A DNA stretch of 64,000 nucleotides. Origin: Candidatus Omnitrophota bacterium. GTDB lineage: Bacteria > Hinthialibacterota > Hinthialibacteria > Hinthialibacterales > Hinthialibacteraceae. This document shows, piece after piece, positions 21,482-31,087 of the stretch (positions are counted from its first letter, which is position 1; every line of letters starts with the position of its first letter). A program made the position numbers and the translations under genes. The notes under the pieces were generated by a model, which saw only the letters and a list, made by a program, of their open reading frames with translations, made no database searches and was not told where the DNA came from. The stretch covers positions 1 through 64,000 of the forward strand of contig JABLXU010000032.1 of the NCBI GenBank assembly GCA_013177805.1, given 5' to 3'.

Positions 21482-22697
21482 GGTTTTGCAGGTTCATAAC
21501 TATTACCGCATCCGAGGCGGCGAACGGATCGTCATGGAACAGACCGCGGCCTTGTTGCGGTCACACGGCCACGAGGTGGAATTGTTCACCCGGGACAGTC
21601 TTGACATTCCTCCGGGGTGGCGCGGTTCGTTGCGCGCGGCCGCCAGCGGTGTCTACAGCTTGGCCGGCCGGAAGGACATGCGGGAGCTGCTCCGGTCATT
21701 CCGGCCGGATTTGGTGCACGCGCATAACGTGCATCCGCTGATCTCGCCCGCGGCGTTATCCGCCTGCCGGGAAGAAGGGATTCCCGTGGTGATGACCTGC
21801 CACAATTTCCGCCTGGTCTGTCCCGCGGGGATTCTGTTCAGTCAAAACGAAAACTGTCACCGGTGCCTGGGCGGGCGCGAGTACTGGTGTGTTCTGCGAA
21901 ACTGCAAGGGAAGCCGCGCCATCAGTTTCAGCTACGCGCTGCGCAATTGGGCGCACCGCCGGTTTCGAATGTTTCGCGGCAACGTAACCCACTACATCGC
22001 GCTGTCGCATTTCCAAAAAACCATCTTGGCCGGGGAAGGCTTCCCTGGGGAACGGATTTCCGTTCTCCCCAATATGATTTCCTTGCCGGAGCAGAATGGA
22101 GAACCGGAAAACCGGAAACCGTTCGCGTTGTTTGTGGGACGGCTGTCGGTTTCGAAAGGAATCCAGATCTTACTGGAAGCGTCGCGCCGGGTTCCTGAGA
22201 TCCCGGTCCGGGTGGCGGCCGATACTTCCAACCTCGCGGAATTGAATCTTGAGATTCCGCCCCATGTCGATCTGCTAGGCCGGAAAGACAAGGCGGAGTT
22301 GGAGGCCTTGTATGCCCAGTCCCGGTTTGTGATCGTGCCCAGCCTGTGTTATGAAGCCTGTCCCATGGTCGTGTTGGAGGCCATGGCGCACGGCCGGCCG
22401 GTGGTGGCTTCCCGGACCGGCAGCATCCCCGAATTGGTGAGCGAGGGAGAGACGGGATTGTTGTTTGAAGCGGGAAACGCCGCCGATTGCGCGGAGAAAA
22501 TGAAGAGGCTTTGGGATGATCCCGCCGCTTGCCGGATGTTTGGAATCCGCGCGCGGCAACGGGCGGAACGGAACCACAATCCCGAGCATTATTACCCCCG
22601 CTTGATGGCCATTTATGAAGCGGCGGTATTGCAGGCCCGTGAATCACAAATGGCCCATGCGGGCCGGCGTGGCGCGATTCAATCGATTGCGAGGTGA
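21477..22697 (+). CDS. Glycosyltransferase family 4, apparent AUU start
   Basis: GT-B glycosyltransferase of about 407 residues. N-terminal IKVLQVHNYYRIRGGERIVMEQ is the usual GT4 start. The C-terminal half carries LFVGRLSVSKGIQILLEA and the donor-site segment SLCYEACPMVVLEAMAHGRPVV. A cysteine set in the middle (HRCLGG...WCVLRNC) recurs in this subfamily. The codon at the expected first residue is ATT, 9 bases after GGAGG (21463-21467). No ATG, GTG or TTG lies nearer than GTG 21429, which has no ribosome site. It probably builds the exported polysaccharide. Confidence 0.85.
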   Translation: MKVLQVHNYYRIRGGERIVMEQTAALLRSHGHEVELFTRDSLDIPPGWRGSLRAAASGVYSLAGRKDMRELLRSFRPDLVHAHNVHPLISPAALSACREEGIPVVMTCHNFRLVCPAGILFSQNENCHRCLGGREYWCVLRNCKGSRAISFSYALRNWAHRRFRMFRGNVTHYIALSHFQKTILAGEGFPGERISVLPNMISLPEQNGEPENRKPFALFVGRLSVSKGIQILLEASRRVPEIPVRVAADTSNLAELNLEIPPHVDLLGRKDKAELEALYAQSRFVIVPSLCYEACPMVVLEAMAHGRPVVASRTGSIPELVSEGETGLLFEAGNAADCAEKMKRLWDDPAACRMFGIRARQRAERNHNPEHYYPRLMAIYEAAVLQARESQMAHAGRRGAIQSIAR

Positions 22698-22703
22698 TTT
22701 TTC

Positions 22704-23531
22704 ATGAACGTCATGCGGATTGCCGCCAAAACCTGGTGGGATCTGAAACGGTTCGGTTTGACACCGGATAAAATCTGGCGGCGGGGGAATGCCGGTCTGC
22801 CCCGGATTTTTTGTGTCAGCGTCCCGAAATCCGGAACCCATCTGCTGGAGCGGGTGTTGTGCTTGCATCCGCCGCTGTACCGTAAGTTCATGTCCACCCT
22901 TTACAATTCGCATCTTGAAAAATATCAGGGGCTGAGCCCCCTTGTACGGAATCTTGATCCTGGGCAAATCGTGGTCAGCCATCTGCATTACACGGATAAC
23001 CGGTTGGAGACCCTGGCCGAAGAGGGCGTCAAAATTTTATTCATGATCCGGGATCCGCGGGATGTGGTGGTTTCGGAATCGTTTTATATCCGCCGGAAAA
23101 AGAATCATTATCTTCATCCGCTCTTTGCGCGGGAGCCGGATTTGCGTCACGCCTTGATTTTGGGGATCCAGGGAGACGCGGCGGCGGGGTATCCCTCGTT
23201 CGGGGAACGTTTGGGATACTTCGCCGGGTGGATGCGGGATCCGGTCTATGTGGTGCGCTTTGAAGACTTGATCGGCGAGGAAGGGGGAGGGGGCCAGGAA
23301 ACGCAAGTTGAAGTGATCCGCGGATTGTTTGATTTTCTTGGAATCAATCTGAGTGAAACGGAAATCCAGGCCATCCGGGGGAATTTGTTTTCCGATGTCA
23401 GTCCCACGTTCCGGAAGGGAAAGATCGGCGAATGGCGGAAACATTTCAATGAGGAGATCCAAGCGCTGTTCAAGGAAACCGCCGGGGAGATGATGGTGCG
23501 CTACGGTTATGAGAAGAATCTGGATTGGTAG
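22704..23531 (+). CDS. PAPS-dependent sulfotransferase (second copy)
   Basis: 275 residues. The PAPS loop SVPKSGTHLLERVL lies near residue 37 and FMIRDPRDVVVSESFYIRRK near 112; the C-terminal FRKGKIGEWRKHFNEE is the RKG-type 3'-phosphate loop. This RKG segment is more typical than in the copy at 15611. GAGGTG precedes the ATG. It lies directly after the glycosyltransferase, 6 bases apart, so sulfation of the same glycan is likely but inferred. Confidence 0.87.
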   Translation: MNVMRIAAKTWWDLKRFGLTPDKIWRRGNAGLPRIFCVSVPKSGTHLLERVLCLHPPLYRKFMSTLYNSHLEKYQGLSPLVRNLDPGQIVVSHLHYTDNRLETLAEEGVKILFMIRDPRDVVVSESFYIRRKKNHYLHPLFAREPDLRHALILGIQGDAAAGYPSFGERLGYFAGWMRDPVYVVRFEDLIGEEGGGGQETQVEVIRGLFDFLGINLSETEIQAIRGNLFSDVSPTFRKGKIGEWRKHFNEEIQALFKETAGEMMVRYGYEKNLDW

Positions 23532-23631
23532 TAGGCGAATCCAACCGTCAGGACTTCCTTTTTCCTGCCGGTTATCTTATGGTGGAATTACGTGGGAAAT
23601 AATTCGCGGAAAGAAGTTTGGGAGAATCATC

Positions 23632-24612
23632 ATGCGGTATTTCATTTTTGGAATGTTAACCTGTCTGCTTCCCACCCTGGCAGCCGTGGCTGAAAACCCG
23701 AAGCCGGTCCCGGTGATTCTCGACACGGACATCGGTTCGGATATCGACGACACCTGGGCGTTGTCGCTTCTCCTGGCCAGCCCCGAATTGGACCTGAAGC
23801 TGGTGGTGACCGACAGCCACAACACCGTGGGCCGCGCCAGAATCGTGGCGAAGTTCTTAGAAAGCGTGGGACGGGCCGATATTCCCGTGGGCATCGGGAT
23901 CCAATTCGATGACAATGCCGGTCCCCAGGCGCAGTGGGCTGCCGACTATGATTTGAAATCGTACCCCGGCGGAGTGCACAAGGATGGCGTGCAGGCCATG
24001 ATCGATCGCATCCGGGACGCAGCCGGCCCGATGTACCTGATTGTACTCGGTCCTTGCCCCAACATTCCGGAAATGCTTAAACGCGCGCCGGATGTAGTCA
24101 ACAAGGTGAAGGTCTTCGCGATGAGCGGCAGCGTGCGTCTAGGGTACAATGGGCGGGCTACTCCCGATGCCGAGTACAACGTCCGGGATGACATCGCTGC
24201 TGCGCGGGCGCTGTATCAAGCCGAATGGGATTTGACCATCGCGCCTCTCGACACCGCCGGTCTCGTGTATCTGGCGGGGAACAAGTACCAGACGCTGAAA
24301 CAAACCGCCAATCCGCTAATCCAAACCTTGCTCGAGAACTACCGTGTCTGGGCCAAGGAAGGCCGGCATTCCATCGATCCCGAAACACGCAGTTCGACCC
24401 TCTTCGATCCTGTCGCGGTGTATCTGGCCATTGATCAATCGTTGTGCGTCATGGAAGACCTCCGCCTCAAGGTGGATGACAAGGGCTACACCGTGGAGGA
24501 TGCCTCCGCCCGGATCATCCATGCCGCCATGAGTTGGAAGGACAAGGAGAAATTCGAGGATTGGCTGGCGACGCGATTGATGAACGGCGTGGTGGTGAGG
24601 GAAGGGAATTAG
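23632..24612 (+). CDS. Exported inosine-uridine-preferring nucleoside hydrolase
   Basis: Hydrolyses the N-glycosidic bond of nucleosides. 326 residues from ATG 23632, which follows GGGAGA. A signal peptide (MRYFIFGMLTCLLPTLAAVAE) indicates export. The calcium and ribose site ILDTDIGSDIDDTWAL lies near residue 30, and VLGPCPN near 140. Periplasmic location fits scavenging, but the nucleoside transporter at 61.5 kb is far away. Conserved residues appear intact. Confidence 0.88.
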   Translation: MRYFIFGMLTCLLPTLAAVAENPKPVPVILDTDIGSDIDDTWALSLLLASPELDLKLVVTDSHNTVGRARIVAKFLESVGRADIPVGIGIQFDDNAGPQAQWAADYDLKSYPGGVHKDGVQAMIDRIRDAAGPMYLIVLGPCPNIPEMLKRAPDVVNKVKVFAMSGSVRLGYNGRATPDAEYNVRDDIAAARALYQAEWDLTIAPLDTAGLVYLAGNKYQTLKQTANPLIQTLLENYRVWAKEGRHSIDPETRSSTLFDPVAVYLAIDQSLCVMEDLRLKVDDKGYTVEDASARIIHAAMSWKDKEKFEDWLATRLMNGVVVREGN

Positions 24613-24700
24613 GAACCCCAGCCACGAGAAATCAGGAACAAAGTTCGGAACATGAGGTGCCTAGGCATCCTGCCTGCCCGGATCTCCTTGGGATGTGGCA

Positions 24701-26428
24701 TCAATTCACTTGCAAACCCCGCCAATACGCATTGCCCGGAACGTGATCCCGGACCAACACGTCTTGGTATAAACGCAGGACCACTTCCTGCCCGGCATAT
24801 TCTTTGAGATCCACCCGGATCACCTCCCAGCGCCGCCGCTCCTTGAAACGTTGAAACTCTTCCTCGGTGGCGGGAAATTCCAGGGGAGTAATGCCTTTCC
24901 ATTTCATTGGCTTGCCGCCGTCGATCAATTGGGTGATCACCCGGTCATTGTTCACGTACACTTCCAGCCGCCACGCCTTTCCGGGATCGGCCGCACATTC
25001 GAAGCGCAGGGAGGGATTCTCTCCCAGCTGAATACGACGCTTCAGCAGAACACTCCGGGATTCGTTTTGCGGGTACGTAGCCAGAACTTCGGCATCGAGG
25101 AAGGTTCCCCCCCGGACACCCCGTTTTCCCCAGCCCGGTGCGCCATGGCCGGCCCGTTCCAAACTCCAGCCCGGTGACCACCAAGCCGCGAATTGACAAA
25201 GATCGAAGGTTTCCGGTTGCATTTCTTCGGCTTCTTCGTAAGGAATCACCAGCATGCCTTCGGCGTTGCGGCCACCCCGCGCCAGGAGGATTTTCTCCCC
25301 CAGCGCCACGGTTTGTTTCGCCAGATCCAGGATGGGCACGTTCAGGTTCCCAATTTTCAGTTGGCCCTTGGCCAAATGAGCGGTGATCCGGCCGTTCAGC
25401 GGTTCCACGAGTCGCGCGGGCAACGCTTTCATCCCCTGCATGGCCGCGAGGACCTCACCCGCCACGGCCGCGGCGCAGGCGGAATCCGCGTAATCCACCG
25501 CCAAGGCCTGGTTGACTGTTTTGAGGAAATCCCCCTCGCCGAACCACAGCGCCACCGCAATCAGTCCGGCGTTGGTCAAAGCGCTATCGGCCGCGGGATA
25601 ATCCGGACTCCAACGGTTCATCATCGCTTCCACAGTTTGCGTGGCGCTTTTTCCCTCCTCCGCGAGCGCCATGACTTGATCCAGGCATTGCCGCATCGGG
25701 GTGGAGGGATGGAGCAAGCGGGCCGCCTTGCGAGTGACTTCCCGTGGCTCCTGCTCGAAAAACGCGATACTCACCAGGGCGGCCGCGAACACGCCGCCAT
25801 CCGCCCCTTCCGCGTACGAGCGGATATGTGCCATTTTTCGTGTTACGCGGCCGGCCAGGTTCGGCATTCCAGGCATGAGCAAGCCGTATAGTCCACCATG
25901 ATTCAGGCTTTCAGTAGTATGCCAATAGCGGTTATAGCGGGGATGGCCGGTATCCGGCGGCGCGATGCCTTTCTGGAATACGGCCCGCGCCACGCCCGCC
26001 GCGCCGCTCTGCGCCGCTTGATGTTCGGACCAGTGGCTGAGGAGTTGTTCCGGCGTCAGATCGAGTCCATATTTTTCAAAAGCTTGAAGTGTGAGTATCC
26101 ACTTGTATAACTCGTCATCAAGCAATGCGCCTTGGTTTTGCGTCAGCGCTTCATTACCGGCCGGATCGTAAGTATATTTATCGATCCATCCCACCGATCC
26201 CGGCCGGGAATCGAACGGCCGCCCGAGTTGCGCGCCAATGATCCGCACGGTCCATACCGCTTGCGCGCGGTCCAAATAGTCTTCCAAGGGAAGCATCGCC
26301 GCCGACTGGGATTGGGGAACACCTTCCCGCATCAGGCTGCGCGGTTCCGCCGCGAAACACCAGACCACCGCCCAATTCATCATGATCCCGGCCAGGACGG
26401 CCAGGTTCCATAATTTCATTCTTTTCAT
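24701..26428 (-). CDS. Exported ADP-ribosylglycohydrolase-fold protein with C-terminal beta domain
   Basis: 575 residues. The ATG at 26428 follows AGGAG by 6 bases. A signal peptide (residues about 1-28, ending FAAEP) indicates export. The body (about 60-390) follows the ADP-ribosylglycohydrolase helical pattern: GLLMPGMPNLAGRVTRKMAHI, GADGGVFAAALVSIAFFE, and a late VDYADSACAAAVAGEVLAAM resembling the metal-site helix, but with Asp positions that differ from DraG. The C-terminal 130 residues look like a beta-sandwich. Catalysis is unproven; the family is often recruited to other uses. No operon partner. Confidence 0.6.
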   Translation of the reverse strand: MKRMKLWNLAVLAGIMMNWAVVWCFAAEPRSLMREGVPQSQSAAMLPLEDYLDRAQAVWTVRIIGAQLGRPFDSRPGSVGWIDKYTYDPAGNEALTQNQGALLDDELYKWILTLQAFEKYGLDLTPEQLLSHWSEHQAAQSGAAGVARAVFQKGIAPPDTGHPRYNRYWHTTESLNHGGLYGLLMPGMPNLAGRVTRKMAHIRSYAEGADGGVFAAALVSIAFFEQEPREVTRKAARLLHPSTPMRQCLDQVMALAEEGKSATQTVEAMMNRWSPDYPAADSALTNAGLIAVALWFGEGDFLKTVNQALAVDYADSACAAAVAGEVLAAMQGMKALPARLVEPLNGRITAHLAKGQLKIGNLNVPILDLAKQTVALGEKILLARGGRNAEGMLVIPYEEAEEMQPETFDLCQFAAWWSPGWSLERAGHGAPGWGKRGVRGGTFLDAEVLATYPQNESRSVLLKRRIQLGENPSLRFECAADPGKAWRLEVYVNNDRVITQLIDGGKPMKWKGITPLEFPATEEEFQRFKERRRWEVIRVDLKEYAGQEVVLRLYQDVLVRDHVPGNAYWRGLQVN

Positions 26429-26957
26429 CACTCTCTCCTTTTAGGCCCGTCTTCTCATTGAAACGGAATTCTACTTGAATCAGTAACTGAACGAGGGGTG
26501 GAAGGGGGAAAAATGGGTTCATCTCGGAAGTGCGTACTTTAATGAGGCATCATGAATTTCATTCACGCCGGGATCAGGGCGAACTCCCAAGACTCTCCCT
26601 ACAAAACTACTATCCTCACCCTGACCCTCTCCCAAAGGGAGAAGGAATTTGAGGATGGACTTCATCGATCAGTACAATGAAATATGCCCCGGCGATTTGA
26701 GAAAAATTCCTATTTGCCGGATGAGGCAAAATATTGGTTTTTTCCCTTATGGAACCACCGGCCGGGAACTGCTCCGGCCGATGCGATGACCGCCGAATGC
26801 CCCAGAGGGTCCGTTTAGGGTTCTCCGGCTGCTGAACCAAAGAACCGCGGCCTTGATCTCTCTCCCCCCTTCGGCTGACGCTGTCCTTTTCAATTCGCTT
26901 GTGCTACCTTCAATTCAGTATTCCGGGTTATCAACTTTTGGGCGCGGAGAGTGTAGC
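26429..26957. other. Intergenic region without a gene
   Basis: This 529-base stretch between divergent genes contains a small palindrome TCTCCC-AAA-GGGAGA (26628-26642) and a similar pyrimidine-rich stretch near 26864. Such sequences recur in intergenic DNA of many bacteria. A 74-codon minus-strand frame here has no ribosome site or family resemblance. Promoters for both flanking genes must lie here, but none is clear. Confidence 0.4.
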
Positions 26958-28217
26958 ATGACCAGCCGAGAACTTGTGCAAAGCGCGTTGAACCATCAAC
27001 CGGCCGGCCGGGTTCCCGTGGAATTTGGAGCGACCGCCGTTACGGGGATCCATGTCAATGCCGTGGCCGCCCTGCGGGATTATTACGGATTGGAAAAGCG
27101 GCCGGTCAAAGTGCATGAGCCTTATCAAATGTTGGGCTGGCTTGATGAAGACCTCCAGGAGGTTCTGGGAGTGGACGTGGAGGGTCTTTACGGGCGGAAC
27201 ACGTTGTTTGGATTTCCCAACGAGGATTGGAAGCCGTGGCGGATGCCCAACGGCCTCGAGGTGCTGGTTTCCCGGCATTTCCAGACGACGCGGGATAGTG
27301 AAGGGAATATCTACCTGTATCCGCAGGGCGACACCTCCGCGCCGCCCAGCGGCAAGATGCCGTATGATGGATTCTTTTTCGATACCATCGTCCGTCAGGA
27401 ACCGATCGATGAGGCACGGCTCGATCCCGCCGGCAATCTGGAGGAATTCGGCCCGGTATCGGACGCGGATCTCGCTCACTTCGCTGCCGAAGCACGGCGC
27501 CTGTCATCCAGCCGCCGCGCGGTGATCGCCAGTTTCGGGGGAACCGCGTTCGGGGACATCGCTCTGGTGCCCGCGCCGTTTCTGAAACATCCCAAGGGGA
27601 TCCGGGATATTGCCGAGTGGTACATCTCAACCGTCACGCGGCAGGATTACATCCATCAGGTATTTGAGAAACAATGCGAATTCGCGCTACAAAACCTGGC
27701 GAAAATTCATGCCGCGGTGGGAGACGTGGTGGACGCGGTATTCATCTGCGGAACCGATTTCGGTACGCAGAAATCCACATTCTGTTCCATTGATACCTTC
27801 CGTTCGCTGTATATGCCCTACTACAAACAAGTCAACGACTGGATTCACGCCAATACGCGGTGGAAGACTTTCAAGCATTCCTGCGGCGCGGTGGAATCTT
27901 TCATTGAAGGATTCATCGAGTCCGGATTCGATATTCTCAATCCAGTGCAATGCTCGGCGGCCGGCATGGATCCCCGTCATTTGAAGAAAACCTATGGAGA
28001 CCGGATCGTTTTCTGGGGCGGAGGAGTGGATACGCAAAATACTTTGCCTTTTGGCACTCCTGGCGACGTGCGGGAAGAAGTCTTGCGCCGTTGTGAGATC
28101 TTTTCGGAAAACGGCGGCTTCATATTTAACACAGTGCATAACATTCAAGCCAACACGCCGGTGGAGAACATTGTGGCGATGATTGACGCGGTGCGGGAAT
28201 TCAACGGGGAAGCCTGA
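26958..28217 (+). CDS. Uroporphyrinogen decarboxylase-family (MtaA/CmuA-like) protein
   Basis: 419 residues from the ATG at 26958, preceded by GGAGAG. The TIM-barrel UroD superfamily pattern is visible: N-terminal MTSRELVQSALNHQPAGRVP and the late FKHSCGAVESFIEGFIESGF with DILNPVQ. The HSCG segment resembles the zinc-binding His-x-Cys of corrinoid methyltransferases rather than haem-pathway HemE. No corrinoid protein is adjacent, so the substrate is unknown. The 3' end overlaps the convergent neuC by 17 bases. Confidence 0.75.
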   Translation: MTSRELVQSALNHQPAGRVPVEFGATAVTGIHVNAVAALRDYYGLEKRPVKVHEPYQMLGWLDEDLQEVLGVDVEGLYGRNTLFGFPNEDWKPWRMPNGLEVLVSRHFQTTRDSEGNIYLYPQGDTSAPPSGKMPYDGFFFDTIVRQEPIDEARLDPAGNLEEFGPVSDADLAHFAAEARRLSSSRRAVIASFGGTAFGDIALVPAPFLKHPKGIRDIAEWYISTVTRQDYIHQVFEKQCEFALQNLAKIHAAVGDVVDAVFICGTDFGTQKSTFCSIDTFRSLYMPYYKQVNDWIHANTRWKTFKHSCGAVESFIEGFIESGFDILNPVQCSAAGMDPRHLKKTYGDRIVFWGGGVDTQNTLPFGTPGDVREEVLRRCEIFSENGGFIFNTVHNIQANTPVENIVAMIDAVREFNGEA

Positions 28218-29373
28218 TTTCCTCCCGGCCCGCTAACCATTTCTTTTCCTTGGCCTTTTTCAGATCGAGCGATTCCAGGTAGTGAAGGATCCGCGGGGTG
28301 GCCTGGCCATCCCCATAGGGGCTTTTCGCGTTCCGGGCTTGTTGAAGGAACTCCGCGTCGCACAATGCCTGCCGCAGCGCTTGCGCGATGGCGTTCCGTT
28401 CGGGAGGGACATCGAGGACGTTATCTCCCCGCTCCCGCCCTTGCTGCCGGTCACCGATATTGACAACGGGAATTCCGAACACCGCCGAGTCGATCATCCC
28501 GGAACTGCTGTTGCCGGCCAAAACGGCCGCCCGGCGCAGGAGATTCGCGTAAACCGGCCGGGGAAGATGGAGAAATGTCCGTAGCCACGTTTCTTTTTCG
28601 TATTTCTGAATCACGCCGGCCATCTCCTGCCCCCCCGCGTCCGCGTTGGGGTAAAACAGCAGGGCCGGGAGTCCGCTTTCCCGCAAGGCTTCCAGTGTCT
28701 CGGTGATTTCCGCCGCGGCGGTTTCCGGGCAGGTGGAGACCGGGTGTTGAATCACCAGCGCATAGCGTTCCGGAAGCGGGAAACCTATCGCTTCCGATAA
28801 AGCCTCCTCGCTCATCCGGGGATAGCGCAACAGCGCGTCCAACCCCGGCGAACCGGTGCGAAATACAAAGCCGGGATGCTCACCTAAGTCCAGAATGCGT
28901 TGTTTGGCGCGTTCCGTGGCCGCAAAGTGGACATGGCTCAGTTTGGTGATCGCGTGGCGCATGTATTCGTCCAATCCGCCCCGCGTGATTTCCCCTCCGT
29001 GCAAGTGCGCCACCACCGCGTTGGTGAACAATCCCGCCACCGCGCCGGCGAAGGCCTCCACCCGGTCCCCCAGCACAAGCACGATATCCGGACGCAGCCG
29101 TTCCATCTCGCTGGTCAATCCGTAAATGCCAAGGCCAAGCCCTTTGCCCATCGAGGCCATGGTCCCCCCCCGCAGCAGCATCTCCACCCGCGCCGCGATG
29201 GGAACGCCATCGGCTTCGATCTCCCGCACGGTATAGCCATGCTCCGGCGCGAGGTGCATGCCCGTTACCAGGAGCTGCATCTCCAAGTGGGGCGAAGAGG
29301 CGGCCGCTTCGATCACCGGCTTCAGGATGCCATATTCGGCCCGGGTTCCTGTGACGATGGCCACGCGTCTCAT
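28201..29373 (-). CDS. neuC: UDP-N-acetylglucosamine 2-epimerase (hydrolysing), NeuC-like
   Basis: Makes ManNAc or a related 6-deoxy sugar from UDP-sugars in nonulosonic acid synthesis. 390 residues from the ATG at 29373 with GGGAG upstream. The family N-terminus is RRVAIVTGTRAEYGILKPVI. Other motifs are VLVLGDRVEAFAGA near 95, HLHGGEITRGGLDEYMRHAI near 120, and GNSSSGMIDSAVFGIPVVNIG near 285. It lies 13 bases after neuA in the same direction. The C-terminus has a short lysine-rich tail. Confidence 0.88.
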   Translation of the reverse strand: MRRVAIVTGTRAEYGILKPVIEAAASSPHLEMQLLVTGMHLAPEHGYTVREIEADGVPIAARVEMLLRGGTMASMGKGLGLGIYGLTSEMERLRPDIVLVLGDRVEAFAGAVAGLFTNAVVAHLHGGEITRGGLDEYMRHAITKLSHVHFAATERAKQRILDLGEHPGFVFRTGSPGLDALLRYPRMSEEALSEAIGFPLPERYALVIQHPVSTCPETAAAEITETLEALRESGLPALLFYPNADAGGQEMAGVIQKYEKETWLRTFLHLPRPVYANLLRRAAVLAGNSSSGMIDSAVFGIPVVNIGDRQQGRERGDNVLDVPPERNAIAQALRQALCDAEFLQQARNAKSPYGDGQATPRILHYLESLDLKKAKEKKWLAGREEIRLPR

Positions 29374-29386
29374 GGTGTTTCTCCCA

Positions 29387-30121
29387 TTAGGACAATTCCC
29401 CCGTTTCTTGCTTGAGCAGCCATTCCGCTTTTTGGAAATCGAGGTAATCGTTGATGTCCACCGAACTGGGCGCGTCCATTTCATACGCCGTCAGCGAATT
29501 CCAATCAAAAATCGCCGCGTCCGGCGGGAGGTTCTGGTAATACGCCCGGCGGGAGATATAAATCGCCCCGTTGATCCGGTAGATGGCGGGCAGATCTTGC
29601 CGGCGCAAAGGGCGTTTGTCCATCGCGTACAAAGGACGCAAGCGGTCCTGTTCATCTTTCGTGAACATAAAATAGGGATGAAACTCTTCCACGGAGGTCA
29701 CCGAAATCAGCGACTCGGTTCCCGCCTGGAAATATTTCTCCAGCGCCTCGTCGATATGCCGCGCCGTGCGGAACGGGCAAGTCGGCTGTAAGAACACCAC
29801 GTGATCCACCCGCGCGCCTTCTTCCTGTTCGAGATACTCCACGGCATGGATCAGCACCGACAGCGAAGTAGCCGTGTCTCCGGATAACTCCGGCGGACGG
29901 CGGAACGGAACGTCCGCCCCCCATTCCCGCGCCACCGCCATGATTTCCTCATCGTCCGTCGAGACGATCACCCGCTCGATTTGACTCCGCAACGCCGCGC
30001 GGATGGTATGCGCGATCAGGGGAATGCCACCCAGCCGGCGTACATTCTTGCGCGGCAATCCCTTGGACCCCCCCCGTGCCGGGATGAGGCCCACTGTGTG
30101 TGAAATCGGAGATTTGTTCAA
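29387..30121 (-). CDS. neuA: Acylneuraminate (nonulosonate) cytidylyltransferase
   Basis: Activates a sialic-acid-like sugar as its CMP derivative. 244 residues. The nucleotide loop LIPARGGSKGLPRKNVR lies near residue 12, FLQPTCPFRTARHIDEAL near 110, and INGAIYISRR near 180. The only upstream start is TTG at 30121, with GGAGG about 11 bases before it. No neuB (synthase) lies in the window, so whether the product is sialic, legionaminic or another acid cannot be told. Confidence 0.87.
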   Translation of the reverse strand: MNKSPISHTVGLIPARGGSKGLPRKNVRRLGGIPLIAHTIRAALRSQIERVIVSTDDEEIMAVAREWGADVPFRRPPELSGDTATSLSVLIHAVEYLEQEEGARVDHVVFLQPTCPFRTARHIDEALEKYFQAGTESLISVTSVEEFHPYFMFTKDEQDRLRPLYAMDKRPLRRQDLPAIYRINGAIYISRRAYYQNLPPDAAIFDWNSLTAYEMDAPSSVDINDYLDFQKAEWLLKQETGELS

Positions 30122-30451
30122 GGGATGGTCCCCCTCCGTTCGGGTTCCTCTCTCATCCGGGAGATTATTTATGCTATCATAGTGATGGTACGATGTATGG
30201 CTGAAGTGGTCGGGGCGGATTTCACCATCCCGCCGTTTCTTGTCCCGAGAAAATTACGATCTAATCGCCGGTCTCTCTTCTCCTTTTCGTTACCCCCGGG
30301 GATAGGGCCGGGGGAGGGAAGCCGGGAAAGGGCGAAAGGTATCTGTTTTCTCCAATCGAGTACATAGTGAAACAATGTACGTTCGGACTTGATGCATCAA
30401 AGCAGAATTTAAAATGATTCATTATAATTCAAAAAGATAGCGGATCTATTC
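30122..30451. other. Divergent intergenic region
   Basis: This 330-base stretch separates neuA (leftward) from the rightward membrane protein gene. It contains an inverted pair TACCCCCGG / CCGGGGGAG at about 30292-30318 and no supported gene. Short frames reported here have no ribosome sites. Confidence 0.4.
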
Positions 30452-31087
30452 ATGGATAATTTAGTCGAACTGATCATCATCCTTGCTTTTTTGATCCTGG
30501 GCGGCATGCAAGGTTTTTTTAAAAATCTGCGTGGACAGGACGAAGAGAGGGAAGGCCCGGGCGGCCAGGAGGAAATTCGGCCCGCGCCAACAACCCGGGA
30601 ATCCACGACACCACTCTTCCCCACCCGCACCAAGGAGCCTCCCTCCCCGCCTCCTGTCCAGCCGGCGAGAAAAGCGCCTCAGTTTCCACCCCGGCGTTCA
30701 CCCGTAGAATCCCCCCGGCCCGCCGCTTCCGGAACCTCCGCGCCACGGGAGGAATCCACGTTGATAAAAGTCCTGCGGGAACTGTTGGAAGTGGAAGAAC
30801 CACCCATGCCTGTCGAGGAACCCCGTCCCCGCCGGCCCCGGAAACCGCAACCCGAAGCCCCCCGGCCGGCCCCTCCGGCCGCGCCGCCCCGGCCTTCCAC
30901 GCCGCCCCGGATCGCGGCCCCGCCCGCGCCGAAGCCGGCCCCCCGCGTTTCACCGCTGGCCGCCATTCTCCGCCGGGTGGAAAAGGAACCTTTGCGAACC
31001 GCCGTGATTCTCTCAGAAATCCTTAAACCCCCACGCGGCGTTTCTCCTTACAAAGATCCCATGAGAAATCCCTTTTTAGGCCGATGA
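30452..31087 (+). CDS. Membrane-anchored proline-rich protein
   Basis: 211 residues, unknown function. An N-terminal transmembrane helix (about residues 5-19, ELIIILAFLILGGMQG) is followed by a Pro/Arg/Ala-rich, probably disordered middle with PPRPSTPP-like repeats. A short conserved-looking C-terminus follows (SPLAAILRRVEKEPLRTAVILS). The stop overlaps the rdgB start (ATGA), so translation is probably coupled. The order of membrane anchor plus spacer plus C-terminal helix suggests a partner-binding tail. No family recognised. Confidence 0.65.
   Translation: MDNLVELIIILAFLILGGMQGFFKNLRGQDEEREGPGGQEEIRPAPTTRESTTPLFPTRTKEPPSPPPVQPARKAPQFPPRRSPVESPRPAASGTSAPREESTLIKVLRELLEVEEPPMPVEEPRPRRPRKPQPEAPRPAPPAAPPRPSTPPRIAAPPAPKPAPRVSPLAAILRRVEKEPLRTAVILSEILKPPRGVSPYKDPMRNPFLGR

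Noticed and set aside
30125..30367. An 80-codon plus-strand frame before the proline-rich membrane protein
   Set aside because: It has no ribosome site and an unusual composition, and it includes the intergenic inverted pair.
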